From assembly GCA_005882525.1 (NCBI GenBank), contig VBGO01000045.1, positions 1-15,464 on the forward strand: DNA of 15,464 bases, read 5' to 3'. The stretch's first letter is position 1. Every line of letters starts with the position of its first letter. Below the pieces are notes generated by a model, which saw only the letters and a list, made by a program, of their open reading frames with translations, did not search any database and had not been told where the DNA came from. The translations under genes and the position numbers were made by a program. The stretch comes from Chloroflexota bacterium. GTDB lineage: Bacteria; Chloroflexota; Dormibacteria; CF-121. Positions 6,511 to 12,801 of this stretch are shown here, in pieces.

Positions 6511-6644
6511 TGGTCCCCGCCCTCGTCGAGCTGATCAACCTCGGCCGCGATCCGGGGGCCGGCGACTTCTTCTTCGTGCTGATCTGGGCCGTGGCCTCAC
6601 TGCTCCTGGTCGCCTATTACTGCTTTCGGATGTTCCAGCGGTAG
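6510..6644 (+). CDS. Tiny single-span membrane protein (44 residues)
   Basis: The reading frame starts MVPALVELINLGRDPGAGD, then has a hydrophobic helix (about residues 20-38, FFFVLIWAVASLLLVAYY) and ends in a basic tail (CFRMFQR), which suggests N-out, C-in topology. It overlaps the preceding tiny gene by one base. No family recognised. Its place at the end of the bc operon suggests a small complex subunit. Confidence 0.6.
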   Translation: MVPALVELINLGRDPGAGDFFFVLIWAVASLLLVAYYCFRMFQR

Positions 6645-6659
6645 GCGGTTCCAGCCCCC

Positions 6660-7058
6660 GTGGTCGAGCCGCATCCTCCGCAGGTCCTGACGCCGCCCCG
6701 ACGCCGGGCGAGCGTGCGGCTGGCGACCTGGCTGTCCGCCATCCCCGGCCTGGGCCAGCTCTACAACCGGCAGCCGAAGAAAGCGGCGATCTTCCTGCTC
6801 GGCGTGGTGGGCCTCTTCCTGCTCACCCTCAACATTCCGGGCGCCACCGCCGAGCTGCTCGCCTTCTGGAAGCCACGCGGCAGCGCCATGGTGCTGCTCT
6901 CGCTGCTGGTCGAGATCCTCTCGTTGTTGGTCTTCATGAGCATCTTCTTTCTGGCGTTGACCTTCTGGTACGACGCCATGCACGACGCTCGCCGGACGGC
7001 ACAGGAGCGCAACGGCGAGCGGGAACCCGGCGGCCGCTGGTGGCTCTTCCACCGATGA
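6660..7058 (+). CDS. Small TM2-like membrane protein of unknown function
   Basis: A 132-residue protein with about three hydrophobic segments (about residues 22-40, 43-62 and 78-105). The motif PGLGQLYN at 29-36, followed by RQPKKAAIFLL, resembles the TM2/DUF5683-type 'PGxGQxYxG' motif found in small membrane proteins and at the N-terminus of some sugar-permease proteins. The C-terminus is charged (DARRTAQERNGERE). Start is GTG at 6660, 15 bases after the previous stop, with no clear ribosome site. It lies between the bc and oxidase operons, so a role in respiratory complex assembly is possible, but only context supports that. Confidence 0.65.
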   Translation: MVEPHPPQVLTPPRRRASVRLATWLSAIPGLGQLYNRQPKKAAIFLLGVVGLFLLTLNIPGATAELLAFWKPRGSAMVLLSLLVEILSLLVFMSIFFLALTFWYDAMHDARRTAQERNGEREPGGRWWLFHR

Positions 7059-7074
7059 TCACGACGCGTCTCGG

Positions 7075-7080
7075 TAGACT
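7075..7080 (+). promoter_or_regulatory. Candidate -10 element of the oxidase operon
   Basis: TAGACT stands 3 bases before GTG 7084 and 9 bases before GTG 7090. The same hexamer occurs before the cupredoxin and DUF3465 genes. If transcription starts around 7087-7090, the second GTG would be the start of a leaderless message. No -35 is clear. Confidence 0.4.
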
Positions 7081-7083
7081 GTC

Positions 7084-8100
7084 GTGAGCGTGAATCCACG
7101 TCGACTCTTGCTCGGCATGCTTCCCGCGCTCGGCGTCGTCGCCGGGTTGGCCCCGGTCTCCGCCGCCGCGGTCAACGTCAGCCCGCTCGACTGTGCGGGG
7201 CCCAACGCCTGCGACATCGTCAGCGTCTATACCACGATCTTCTGGATCGCGATGGTGGTACTCGTCGTCGTCGGCGGCCTGATTGTCTTTGCCGCACTCC
7301 GGTTCCGCCGCCGGGACGATCGTGAACCATCGCAGATCCACGGCAATACCCGGCTCGAGCTTGTCTGGACGGCCGTACCGCTGCTGATCGTGTCTTTTCT
7401 GTTTCTCCGCACCACCTTGCGGATGGACTACGTGCGAAACGGGCCACCGCCGCAGCAGACCATCCAGGTGACCGGTATCCAGTGGGCGTGGTCCTTCAAA
7501 TACCCCAATGGCAAGACCAGTTTCGCGACGCTGACCATCCCGGCCGGCCAGGTGGTGCGTCTGCAGGTCACCAGCAAAGACGTGCTCCACTCCTTCTGGG
7601 TGCCACGGCTGGGTGGGCAGATCTACGCCAAACCCGGGTATCAGAACAGCGGATGGATCGAGGCCAGCCAGCCGGGGACTTACTACGGCCAGTGCAACGA
7701 GCTCTGCGGTCTCAGCCACTGGGCCATGACGCTGCAGGTCGATGCCGTGTCGCAGACTCAGTACCAGGCGTTCCTAAGCGGCGCCCTCCCACCTGGCACC
7801 ACGGCCGCGGGAGAAAAGGTGAGCGGCGCAGCCGCCGCGGCCAAGGTGAACGAGACCGATGAGCTCAAATTCCAGCCGACTACGGCCAGCGCCAAGGTCG
7901 GCGATGTCGTCGAATGGATCAACACCGGGACGGCGGTCCACAATGTGATCTTTGACAACCGGGCGGTGCCCGGCTCGGAGTCGATGAACGAGGGGGACAC
8001 CTTCGAGATCAAGTTCACCAAGCCAGGCACCTATAGCTATCTCTGCAAGTTCCACGAGGCCAACAACATGCGCGGAACGATCACGGTGACGGGAGGATGA
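7084..8100 (+). CDS. coxB: Cytochrome c oxidase subunit II (CuA) fused to a plastocyanin-like domain
   Basis: A 338-residue subunit II that receives electrons at the dinuclear CuA site and hands them to heme a. A signal peptide (about 1-29) is followed by two membrane helices (about 48-74 and 96-118). The CuA ligands are complete: H169, then C204-N-E206-L-C208-G-L-S-H212-W-A-M215. After an Ala-rich linker (about 235-255) comes a second copper domain with H286, C321, H324 and M329. The C-x2-H-x4-M spacing is that of plastocyanin and pseudoazurin type 1 copper sites. In well-known caa3 oxidases this position carries a cytochrome c, so here a cupredoxin replaces it. Start is GTG 7084 or GTG 7090; the latter fits the TAGACT -10 better. 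coxA follows after 24 bases. Confidence 0.94.
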   Translation: MSVNPRRLLLGMLPALGVVAGLAPVSAAAVNVSPLDCAGPNACDIVSVYTTIFWIAMVVLVVVGGLIVFAALRFRRRDDREPSQIHGNTRLELVWTAVPLLIVSFLFLRTTLRMDYVRNGPPPQQTIQVTGIQWAWSFKYPNGKTSFATLTIPAGQVVRLQVTSKDVLHSFWVPRLGGQIYAKPGYQNSGWIEASQPGTYYGQCNELCGLSHWAMTLQVDAVSQTQYQAFLSGALPPGTTAAGEKVSGAAAAAKVNETDELKFQPTTASAKVGDVVEWINTGTAVHNVIFDNRAVPGSESMNEGDTFEIKFTKPGTYSYLCKFHEANNMRGTITVTGG

Positions 8101-8124
8101 CGTCAAGGATGGAGACACGAGCCC

Positions 8125-9762
8125 ATGGCTAGCATCGCCCTCCCGCGCCAGGAGGCGCGCACGCCCAGCGGGGTCATGGCCTGGCTGACCACGGTCGACC
8201 ACAAGAAAATCGGGATCCTGTACCTCTACACGACCTTTTTCTTCTTCCTGGTCGGCGGCGTGCTGGCGCTGCTGATGCGCACCCAGCTCGCCGTGGGAAA
8301 CAACCACTTCATTGGGGCGCAGACATACAACGAGATCATGACCCTGCACGGGACGACCATGATCTTCCTCTGGATCATCCCGGTGTTCTCGGGGTTCGGC
8401 AACTACTTCGTGCCGCTGATGATCGGCGCTCGGGACATGGCCTTCCCGCGGATCAATGCCTTCTCCTTCTGGCTGATTCCCCTCGGCGGCCTGACGATGT
8501 ACAGCGGCCTGTTGACCAAGACCGGGGCGGCGGCGGCCGGCTGGACGGGCTATGTGCCGCTGACCGAGAAGGCCTACGCCGCCGGGCTGGGCCAGGACCT
8601 GTGGATCCTGGGGCTGCACATCCTGGGCATCTCCTCGATCATGGGCGCCATCAACTTCCTGGTGACGATCCATAACATGCGGGCGCCGGGGATGACCTGG
8701 TTCCGCCTGCCGCTATTCGTATGGTCCATGGAGATCACGGCCGCACTGGTCCTGCTGGCCAGCCCCTTCCTCGCCGGGGTGCTGGCTATGGTGTTGATGG
8801 ATCGGCAGCTGGGCACCCACTTTTTCATCCACGGGTCAGACCCGCTGCTGTACCAGTTCATCTTCTGGTTCTACTCTCACCCGGCGGTCTACATCATGAT
8901 CGTGCCGGCGTTCGGGATTGTCTCCGAGGTCATCCCGGTGTTCAGCCGGAAGCCGATCTTCGGTTACCGCGCCATGGCGTTTTCGATGGCCGCCATCGGC
9001 GTCCTGGGATTCATGGTCTTCGCGCATCACATGTTCACCACCGGCCTGCCGCTGCCGCTCCAGGAGTTCTTCATGGGGACAACGGCGCTCATCGCGGTGC
9101 CCTCAGGGGTCAAGGTGCTCAACTGGCTGGCCACCCTCTGGGGCGGCTCGATCAAGTACACGACCGCCATGCTGTTTGCCGTGGCCTTCGTCTTGATGTT
9201 CCTGATGGGCGGCGTCGACGGTGTCTTCATGGCCTCCCTGGCCGTCGACTACCAGATCCACGCCACCTACTGGGTCGTGTCGCACATCCACTATGTGCTC
9301 TTCGGTGGAAGCGTCTTCGGCGTCTTTGCCGCCTTCTTCTTCTGGTTCCCGAAGATGACCGGCCGCTACCTCAACGAATCGCTGGGAAAAATCCAGTTCT
9401 GGCTGCAGCTGCTCGGCTTCAACCTGACCTTCATGCCGATGCACTTCCTCGGCCTCGAGGGAATGCCGCGGCGGATCGCCATCTGGAACGCGAATCGGAC
9501 CGATTGGGCGCCCTGGAACCTGCTGGCCACCTTCGGGGCCTTCATGATCGCCACCGCCGTGCTGCTCTTCCTGATCAACTTCGCGATCAGCGTGCGCGGC
9601 GGCCGGCGCGCCCCCGCGGACCCCTGGGAGGGCAACACCCTGGAATGGGCGACCAGCTCGCCACCACCGGCGCACAACTTCGACACGGTCCCACCGGTCC
9701 GGAGCGGGCGGCCGGTCCGCGACCTGCGCCGCGGCGTAACCGCGCCCGCCGAGCACGGCTGA
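8125..9762 (+). CDS. coxA: Cytochrome c oxidase subunit I, A2-type heme-copper oxidase
   Basis: A 545-residue, 12-helix catalytic subunit that reduces O2 to water and pumps protons. Heme a ligands are H75 and H389, heme a3 ligand H387 (SHIHYV). CuB ligands are H252, H301 and H302, with Y256 as the cross-linked tyrosine. The helix VI motif is Y250-S-H-P-A-V-Y256 instead of GHPEVY, so the proton-relay Glu is absent and a Tyr-Ser pair takes its place, the mark of family A2. The D-channel entry Asp (D104 in RDMAFPR) and K-channel Lys (K330 in PSGVKV) are kept. The C-terminal 60 residues are polar and Pro/Arg-rich, and no subunit III is fused. GGAG at 8111 precedes the ATG by 10 bases. Confidence 0.97.
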   Translation: MASIALPRQEARTPSGVMAWLTTVDHKKIGILYLYTTFFFFLVGGVLALLMRTQLAVGNNHFIGAQTYNEIMTLHGTTMIFLWIIPVFSGFGNYFVPLMIGARDMAFPRINAFSFWLIPLGGLTMYSGLLTKTGAAAAGWTGYVPLTEKAYAAGLGQDLWILGLHILGISSIMGAINFLVTIHNMRAPGMTWFRLPLFVWSMEITAALVLLASPFLAGVLAMVLMDRQLGTHFFIHGSDPLLYQFIFWFYSHPAVYIMIVPAFGIVSEVIPVFSRKPIFGYRAMAFSMAAIGVLGFMVFAHHMFTTGLPLPLQEFFMGTTALIAVPSGVKVLNWLATLWGGSIKYTTAMLFAVAFVLMFLMGGVDGVFMASLAVDYQIHATYWVVSHIHYVLFGGSVFGVFAAFFFWFPKMTGRYLNESLGKIQFWLQLLGFNLTFMPMHFLGLEGMPRRIAIWNANRTDWAPWNLLATFGAFMIATAVLLFLINFAISVRGGRRAPADPWEGNTLEWATSSPPPAHNFDTVPPVRSGRPVRDLRRGVTAPAEHG

Positions 9763-9772
9763 GCCGCGTCAG

Positions 9773-11497
9773 ATGAAGGCCTTCCGGGCACTCAGCGTCG
9801 CGACGGCGTTGGTGACCTACGCCCTCGTCGTGCTCGGTGGCGTGGTACGTGTGTCCGGCTCCGGCCTCGGCTGCCCGGATTGGCCGCTCTGCCACGGCCG
9901 GGTGCTGCCGCCCCTCGATCTGCACGCCATCATCGAGTACTCCCACCGGACCACCGCCTCGCTGACGAGCGGGCTCGTCCTCGTGACCGCCGCGTTCGCC
10001 TGGGTCGCCTGGCGGCGGCGCCGCGACATCGTGATTCCGGCGACGGTCGCACTCGGCCTGCTCGTGGTCCAGGTCGTGCTGGGCGCGGTCACGGTTCGCC
10101 TCGAGCTGCCCCCCATGATCGTGCTGGCCCACCTGGCGACTGCGATGGCGCTGCTGGCCGCGGTCTGCATCACAGCGGTCGCCGCGATCGTTGCCCCCCC
10201 AGGCGCCGGGGCGGATCGGCCCTCGGTTGGTTGGTCGCGTGCCGCCGCCGCCGGCACCTACATCCTGATCCTGAGCGGCTCGCTGGTGGTCGGCAGCGCC
10301 GCCAGCGGGAGCTGTAATGCCTGGCCGCTGTGCGGCGGTGGCTTCAGCTTCGCCTTCGACGGATTGCCGGCGATTCAGCTGGTACATCGCGGCATCGCCG
10401 CCCTGGTCGGAGTGCTGATCGTCGTCAGCCTGCTCTCGGTTCTGGCTCGCCACCGCCGCCAACCCGCCGTGCGCGCAACCGTCGCGCTCACCCTGGCCGC
10501 CCTGGCCTTCCAGGTTGCGGTGGGCGCCGCGGTGGTCATCCTGGTGCTGGCCGTGCTCGCCCACCGGCTGCCGCTCGGCGGTGAGCGGATCGATGATCGG
10601 GATGCGGCTCACGCGATCCGGCGGCCGGCTCGTGACGTCGTCCTCGACTACGTCAGCCTGGCGAAACCTCGCATCATTCCGCTGTTGCTGATCACCGCGC
10701 TGGGCGGGATGATGATGGCGGAACGCGGCTGGCCATCCACCGGACTCGTCGTCTTCACCTTGCTGGGTGGGGCGCTGGCTGCCGCCGGGGCCGGGGCCAT
10801 CAATTGCTGGATCGACCGCGACCTCGATCGCGAGATGCTGCGCACCCGCCGCCGCCCGCTGCCCGACGGCCGGATCGCTCCGAGCCACGCCCTGCTCTTC
10901 GGAATCGTGCTCGGCCTGGCGGCCTTCGTGCTGCTGGCGTTCTGGGTCAACGTGCTGGCCGCCACCCTGGCGATCAGTGGTCTGCTCTTCTACGTCTTCG
11001 TTTACACCCTCTGGCTCAAGCGCTCAACGGTCCAGAACATCGTGATCGGCGGTGCCGCCGGCGCCATCCCGCCAGTCGTGGGATGGGCCGCCGTCACGCA
11101 TCGGGTCGACCTGACGGCGATCTATCTCTTCGCCGTCATCTTCCTCTGGACCCCGCCGCACTTCTGGGCGCTGGCCCTTCGGCTGAAGGGCGATTACGCC
11201 CGGGCGCAGGTCCCTATGCTCCCGGTGGTCCGCGGCGAGGCGGCCGCCCGTCGCCAGATCGTGGTCTACACGCTTGTCCTGGTTGCGGTCACCCTGGCGA
11301 TCGTCGTGACCGGGACGCTCGGGTGGCTCTATCTCGCCGGGGCGGTCCTGCTCGGCGGCGGTTTCATTGGTCTTGCGCTCGTCAACCTCGGCTCCCGGCG
11401 CCAGCGCTGGTCGCGGCTGCTATTCCAGTATTCGATCGCCTATCTCGGGCTCCTCTTTGCGGTGATGGTGGCCGATCGCATGGTCGGGAGGCTATAG
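9773..11497 (+). CDS. ctaA-ctaB: Fused heme A synthase (CtaA) and heme O synthase (CtaB)
   Basis: A 574-residue membrane protein combining both steps that turn heme B into heme A for the oxidase. Residues 1 to about 265 are CtaA: cysteine pair C34-PDWPL-C40, EYSH58, H120 (AHLATA), second pair C181-NAWPL-C187 and H205 (LVHRG). The last helix pair of CtaA appears merged into one stretch (about 235-263) and the fourth conserved histidine is not in its usual context. Residues about 286-574 are CtaB (farnesyltransferase, UbiA family): LAKPR, the Asp-rich N344-CWID-RDLD352, YTLWLKR, WTPPHFWALA and GDYARAQVPMLPV are all present. It starts 10 bases after coxA. Such fusions are known in several Terrabacteria phyla. 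Confidence 0.93.
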   Translation: MKAFRALSVATALVTYALVVLGGVVRVSGSGLGCPDWPLCHGRVLPPLDLHAIIEYSHRTTASLTSGLVLVTAAFAWVAWRRRRDIVIPATVALGLLVVQVVLGAVTVRLELPPMIVLAHLATAMALLAAVCITAVAAIVAPPGAGADRPSVGWSRAAAAGTYILILSGSLVVGSAASGSCNAWPLCGGGFSFAFDGLPAIQLVHRGIAALVGVLIVVSLLSVLARHRRQPAVRATVALTLAALAFQVAVGAAVVILVLAVLAHRLPLGGERIDDRDAAHAIRRPARDVVLDYVSLAKPRIIPLLLITALGGMMMAERGWPSTGLVVFTLLGGALAAAGAGAINCWIDRDLDREMLRTRRRPLPDGRIAPSHALLFGIVLGLAAFVLLAFWVNVLAATLAISGLLFYVFVYTLWLKRSTVQNIVIGGAAGAIPPVVGWAAVTHRVDLTAIYLFAVIFLWTPPHFWALALRLKGDYARAQVPMLPVVRGEAAARRQIVVYTLVLVAVTLAIVVTGTLGWLYLAGAVLLGGGFIGLALVNLGSRRQRWSRLLFQYSIAYLGLLFAVMVADRMVGRL

Positions 11498-11512
11498 TTT
11501 CAGTGGTCGTTG

Positions 11513-11629
11513 ATGCATAGAGACGAGGCGCGCAAGAACGTTCGGCTCGGGTTGCTGATGTTCGTGACCGCGCTGATCATGTTCGGTCTGTCCTTCGCTT
11601 GGGCGCTGATCTACAACAATTTCGGCTGA
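11513..11629 (+). CDS. Tiny membrane protein in the oxidase operon (38 residues)
   Basis: MHRDEARKNVRLG precedes a single hydrophobic helix (about residues 13-34, LLMFVTALIMFGLSFAWAL) and ends IYNNFG. The basic N-terminus suggests N-in. Its stop overlaps the next ATG as TGATG, and it follows the heme synthase gene by 15 bases. A TATAGT lies at 11493-11498, overlapping the ctaA-ctaB stop, but the distance to the ATG is too long for a leaderless start. I do not recognise the family. It could be a small oxidase subunit or assembly protein of the kind often missed by annotation. Confidence 0.65.
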   Translation: MHRDEARKNVRLGLLMFVTALIMFGLSFAWALIYNNFG

Positions 11630-11850
11630 TGGCTGAACCCGAGCAGGAAACGCATGGGGAGGGCCACGAGGCCATCCATTTGCCGCCGCCGAGCATCTGG
11701 CCGCCCGTGCTGGCGCTCGGGATCGCGCTGATTCTTCTGGGACTCATCCTTAACCGGGTGATGCTCATCGCCGGTCTCGTCATCGCGGTCTCCGCGACCG
11801 CACTCTGGGTGCGCGACGCGCGCCGAGAGTTCGGAGAGCTTCCTGAGTAG
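11629..11850 (+). CDS. Cytochrome c oxidase subunit IV-like small membrane protein
   Basis: A 73-residue protein with a polar N-terminus (MAEPEQETHGEGHEAIHLPPPS), two close hydrophobic segments (about residues 26-42 and 44-62) and a charged tail (WVRDARREFGELPE). The I-H-L-P-P-P-S-x-W-P sequence followed by two helices matches the short subunit IV (CtaF-like) proteins of actinobacterial and Chloroflexota oxidases. I chose the ATG at 11629, which overlaps the stop of the preceding tiny gene (TGATG), over a longer in-frame start at 11599 that would run through that gene. It closes the oxidase operon. Confidence 0.78.
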   Translation: MAEPEQETHGEGHEAIHLPPPSIWPPVLALGIALILLGLILNRVMLIAGLVIAVSATALWVRDARREFGELPE

Positions 11851-11898
11851 GGTAGCCACCTGATTCTGCCCCGTGGGGGACGATTCCACGGCGGCGAC

Positions 11899-11910
11899 GG
11901 GCGATCGCCC
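11899..11910. promoter_or_regulatory. 12-base palindrome upstream of the cupredoxin promoter
   Basis: GGGCGATCGCCC is a perfect palindrome ending 2 bases before the TAGACT at 11913. Its position in the promoter spacer would suit a dimeric regulator. In GC-rich DNA such palindromes also occur by chance. Confidence 0.25.
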
Positions 11911-11912
11911 CG

Positions 11913-11918
11913 TAGACT
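11913..11918 (+). promoter_or_regulatory. Candidate -10 element for the cupredoxin gene
   Basis: TAGACT, identical to the hexamers at 7075 and 12385, lies 38 bases before the GTG at 11957. Transcription from about 11925 would give a leader of some 30 bases that contains the AAGGAGG ribosome site (11945-11951). Confidence 0.4.
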
Positions 11919-11956
11919 CAACCCCAGGGCCAAACCGTTCTGACAAGGAGGCAAGT

Positions 11957-12352
11957 GTGATCGTTTGGAAGATGGGCATCGCCGCCATCGGGAGCGCGCT
12001 GGTGCTGGCGTCGTGCGGCAGCGGCGGCGGCGGTGGCGGGAGCAGCGACAATTGCACCCCGAAGGGCGCCGGGAGCGGGACCGCCAGTCAGACCGTCAAA
12101 ATCGTCTCCGACCCGAACACGGTCGGGAAATTCGATCCGGCGAGCGTGAGCGTCACCAAAGGCCAGAGCGTCGAATGGGATTTCCAGGACACCGCCGCGC
12201 AGCACAGCGTCACGTCGGACGACAACACCACCTTCGATTCCTGCCTGCAAAGCGCGGGCGCCAAGTTCATCGCCACCTTTAACACCGCAGGCGATTTCAA
12301 GTACCACTGCACGATCCACGCGCAGATGACGGGAGACGTGAAGGTCAGCTAA
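11957..12352 (+). CDS. Cupredoxin (blue copper) lipoprotein
   Basis: A 131-residue secreted lipoprotein with a type 1 copper domain. The lipobox L17-A-S-C20 ends a hydrophobic signal peptide and is followed by a Gly/Ser spacer (GSGGGGGGSS), so it is tethered to the outer membrane face and free to swing. Copper ligands are H83 (AQHSV), C118, H121 and M124; the C-x2-H-x2-M loop is the short amicyanin-like form, unlike the domain on CoxB. Two further cysteines (in DNCTPK and DSCLQS) could form a disulfide. Start is GTG 11957 with AAGGAGG upstream; the GTG two bases earlier is out of frame. It probably carries electrons between the cytochrome complexes or handles copper. Confidence 0.88.
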   Translation: MIVWKMGIAAIGSALVLASCGSGGGGGGSSDNCTPKGAGSGTASQTVKIVSDPNTVGKFDPASVSVTKGQSVEWDFQDTAAQHSVTSDDNTTFDSCLQSAGAKFIATFNTAGDFKYHCTIHAQMTGDVKVS

Positions 12353-12357
12353 GGCCA

Positions 12358-12385
12358 AGGAGAGGAACCCGCCGGTTCCTTTCCT
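12358..12385 (+). terminator. Strong hairpin after the cupredoxin gene, abutting the next promoter
   Basis: Bases 12358-12369 pair with 12374-12385 over 12 positions (one G-U) around a CGCC loop; the core AGGAACC/GGTTCCT is perfect. It starts 5 bases after the stop region of the cupredoxin. No T-run follows the stem, though its 3' arm is pyrimidine-rich. Its last base is the first base of the TAGACT promoter of the DUF3465 gene, so terminator and promoter interlock. Confidence 0.6.
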
Positions 12386-12390
12386 AGACT
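12385..12390 (+). promoter_or_regulatory. -10 element for a leaderless DUF3465 transcript
   Basis: TAGACT followed by exactly six bases (CTCCCC) and the ATG at 12397. There is no ribosome site, so transcription probably starts at the A of the ATG. Third copy of this hexamer in a promoter position within the window. Confidence 0.5.
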
Positions 12391-12396
12391 CTCCCC

Positions 12397-12795
12397 ATGA
12401 GGCGCTGGCTGGCCGGGCTCGTCCTGCTGCTCGTCGCCTGCGGCGCCAGCCCGCAACCCGACGACGCGGCGATCGTCTCGGACTTCCACAACCACCAATC
12501 GAACGTCGAGGTGACCGCCGACGGGACCGTCGTGCGGCTGCTCCCCGACCGGACCAGCAGCACCGGCACCCACGAGCAGTTCATCGTCAAACTCTCCTCC
12601 GCGGACATCACGGTCGAGGTTGAGCACAACATCTCGATTGGGGCCCGGGCACCGGTGGAGGAAGGGGACCACGTCATCGTCCACGGCGAGTACATCTGGA
12701 ACGCCCAGGGTGGTCTGATCCACTTCACCCACCACGATCCGCAGGGTACCCACGAGGGCGGCTACATCCAGGACAACGGCAAGACCTACGACTAG
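12397..12795 (+). CDS. DUF3465 family lipoprotein
   Basis: A 132-residue protein with a short signal peptide and lipobox L12-V-A-C15. The mature part matches what I recall of the DUF3465 family: a D/S-x-F-x-N-x-Q-S start, GTVVRLLPD, a central H-x-x-F-I-V segment, VEHNI, G-x-Y-x-W-N-x-x-G-G, H-F-T-H-H-D-P and a C-terminal GGYI-x-x-N-G-K-T-Y. The fold is probably a small OB-like beta-barrel; the biochemical role is unknown to me. The histidine-rich segment could bind metal. It follows the cupredoxin gene but has its own promoter, and converges on birA with a 6-base gap. Confidence 0.8.
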   Translation: MRRWLAGLVLLLVACGASPQPDDAAIVSDFHNHQSNVEVTADGTVVRLLPDRTSSTGTHEQFIVKLSSADITVEVEHNISIGARAPVEEGDHVIVHGEYIWNAQGGLIHFTHHDPQGTHEGGYIQDNGKTYD

Positions 12796-12801
12796 GACGT
12801 T

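Noticed and set aside
9587..10888. A minus-strand open frame of about 430 codons opposite coxA and ctaA-ctaB
   Set aside because: Composition is dominated by Arg, Gly, Gln, His and Asp with no motif; the plus-strand genes are unambiguous.
11599..11628. Longer in-frame start for the subunit IV-like gene
   Set aside because: It would overlap the 38-residue membrane protein gene; the ATG at 11629 with TGATG coupling is more natural.
11873..11956. Longer in-frame start for the cupredoxin lipoprotein
   Set aside because: The GTG at 11957 has an AAGGAGG site and places the signal peptide at the N-terminus; the longer form would bury it and would start upstream of the likely promoter.
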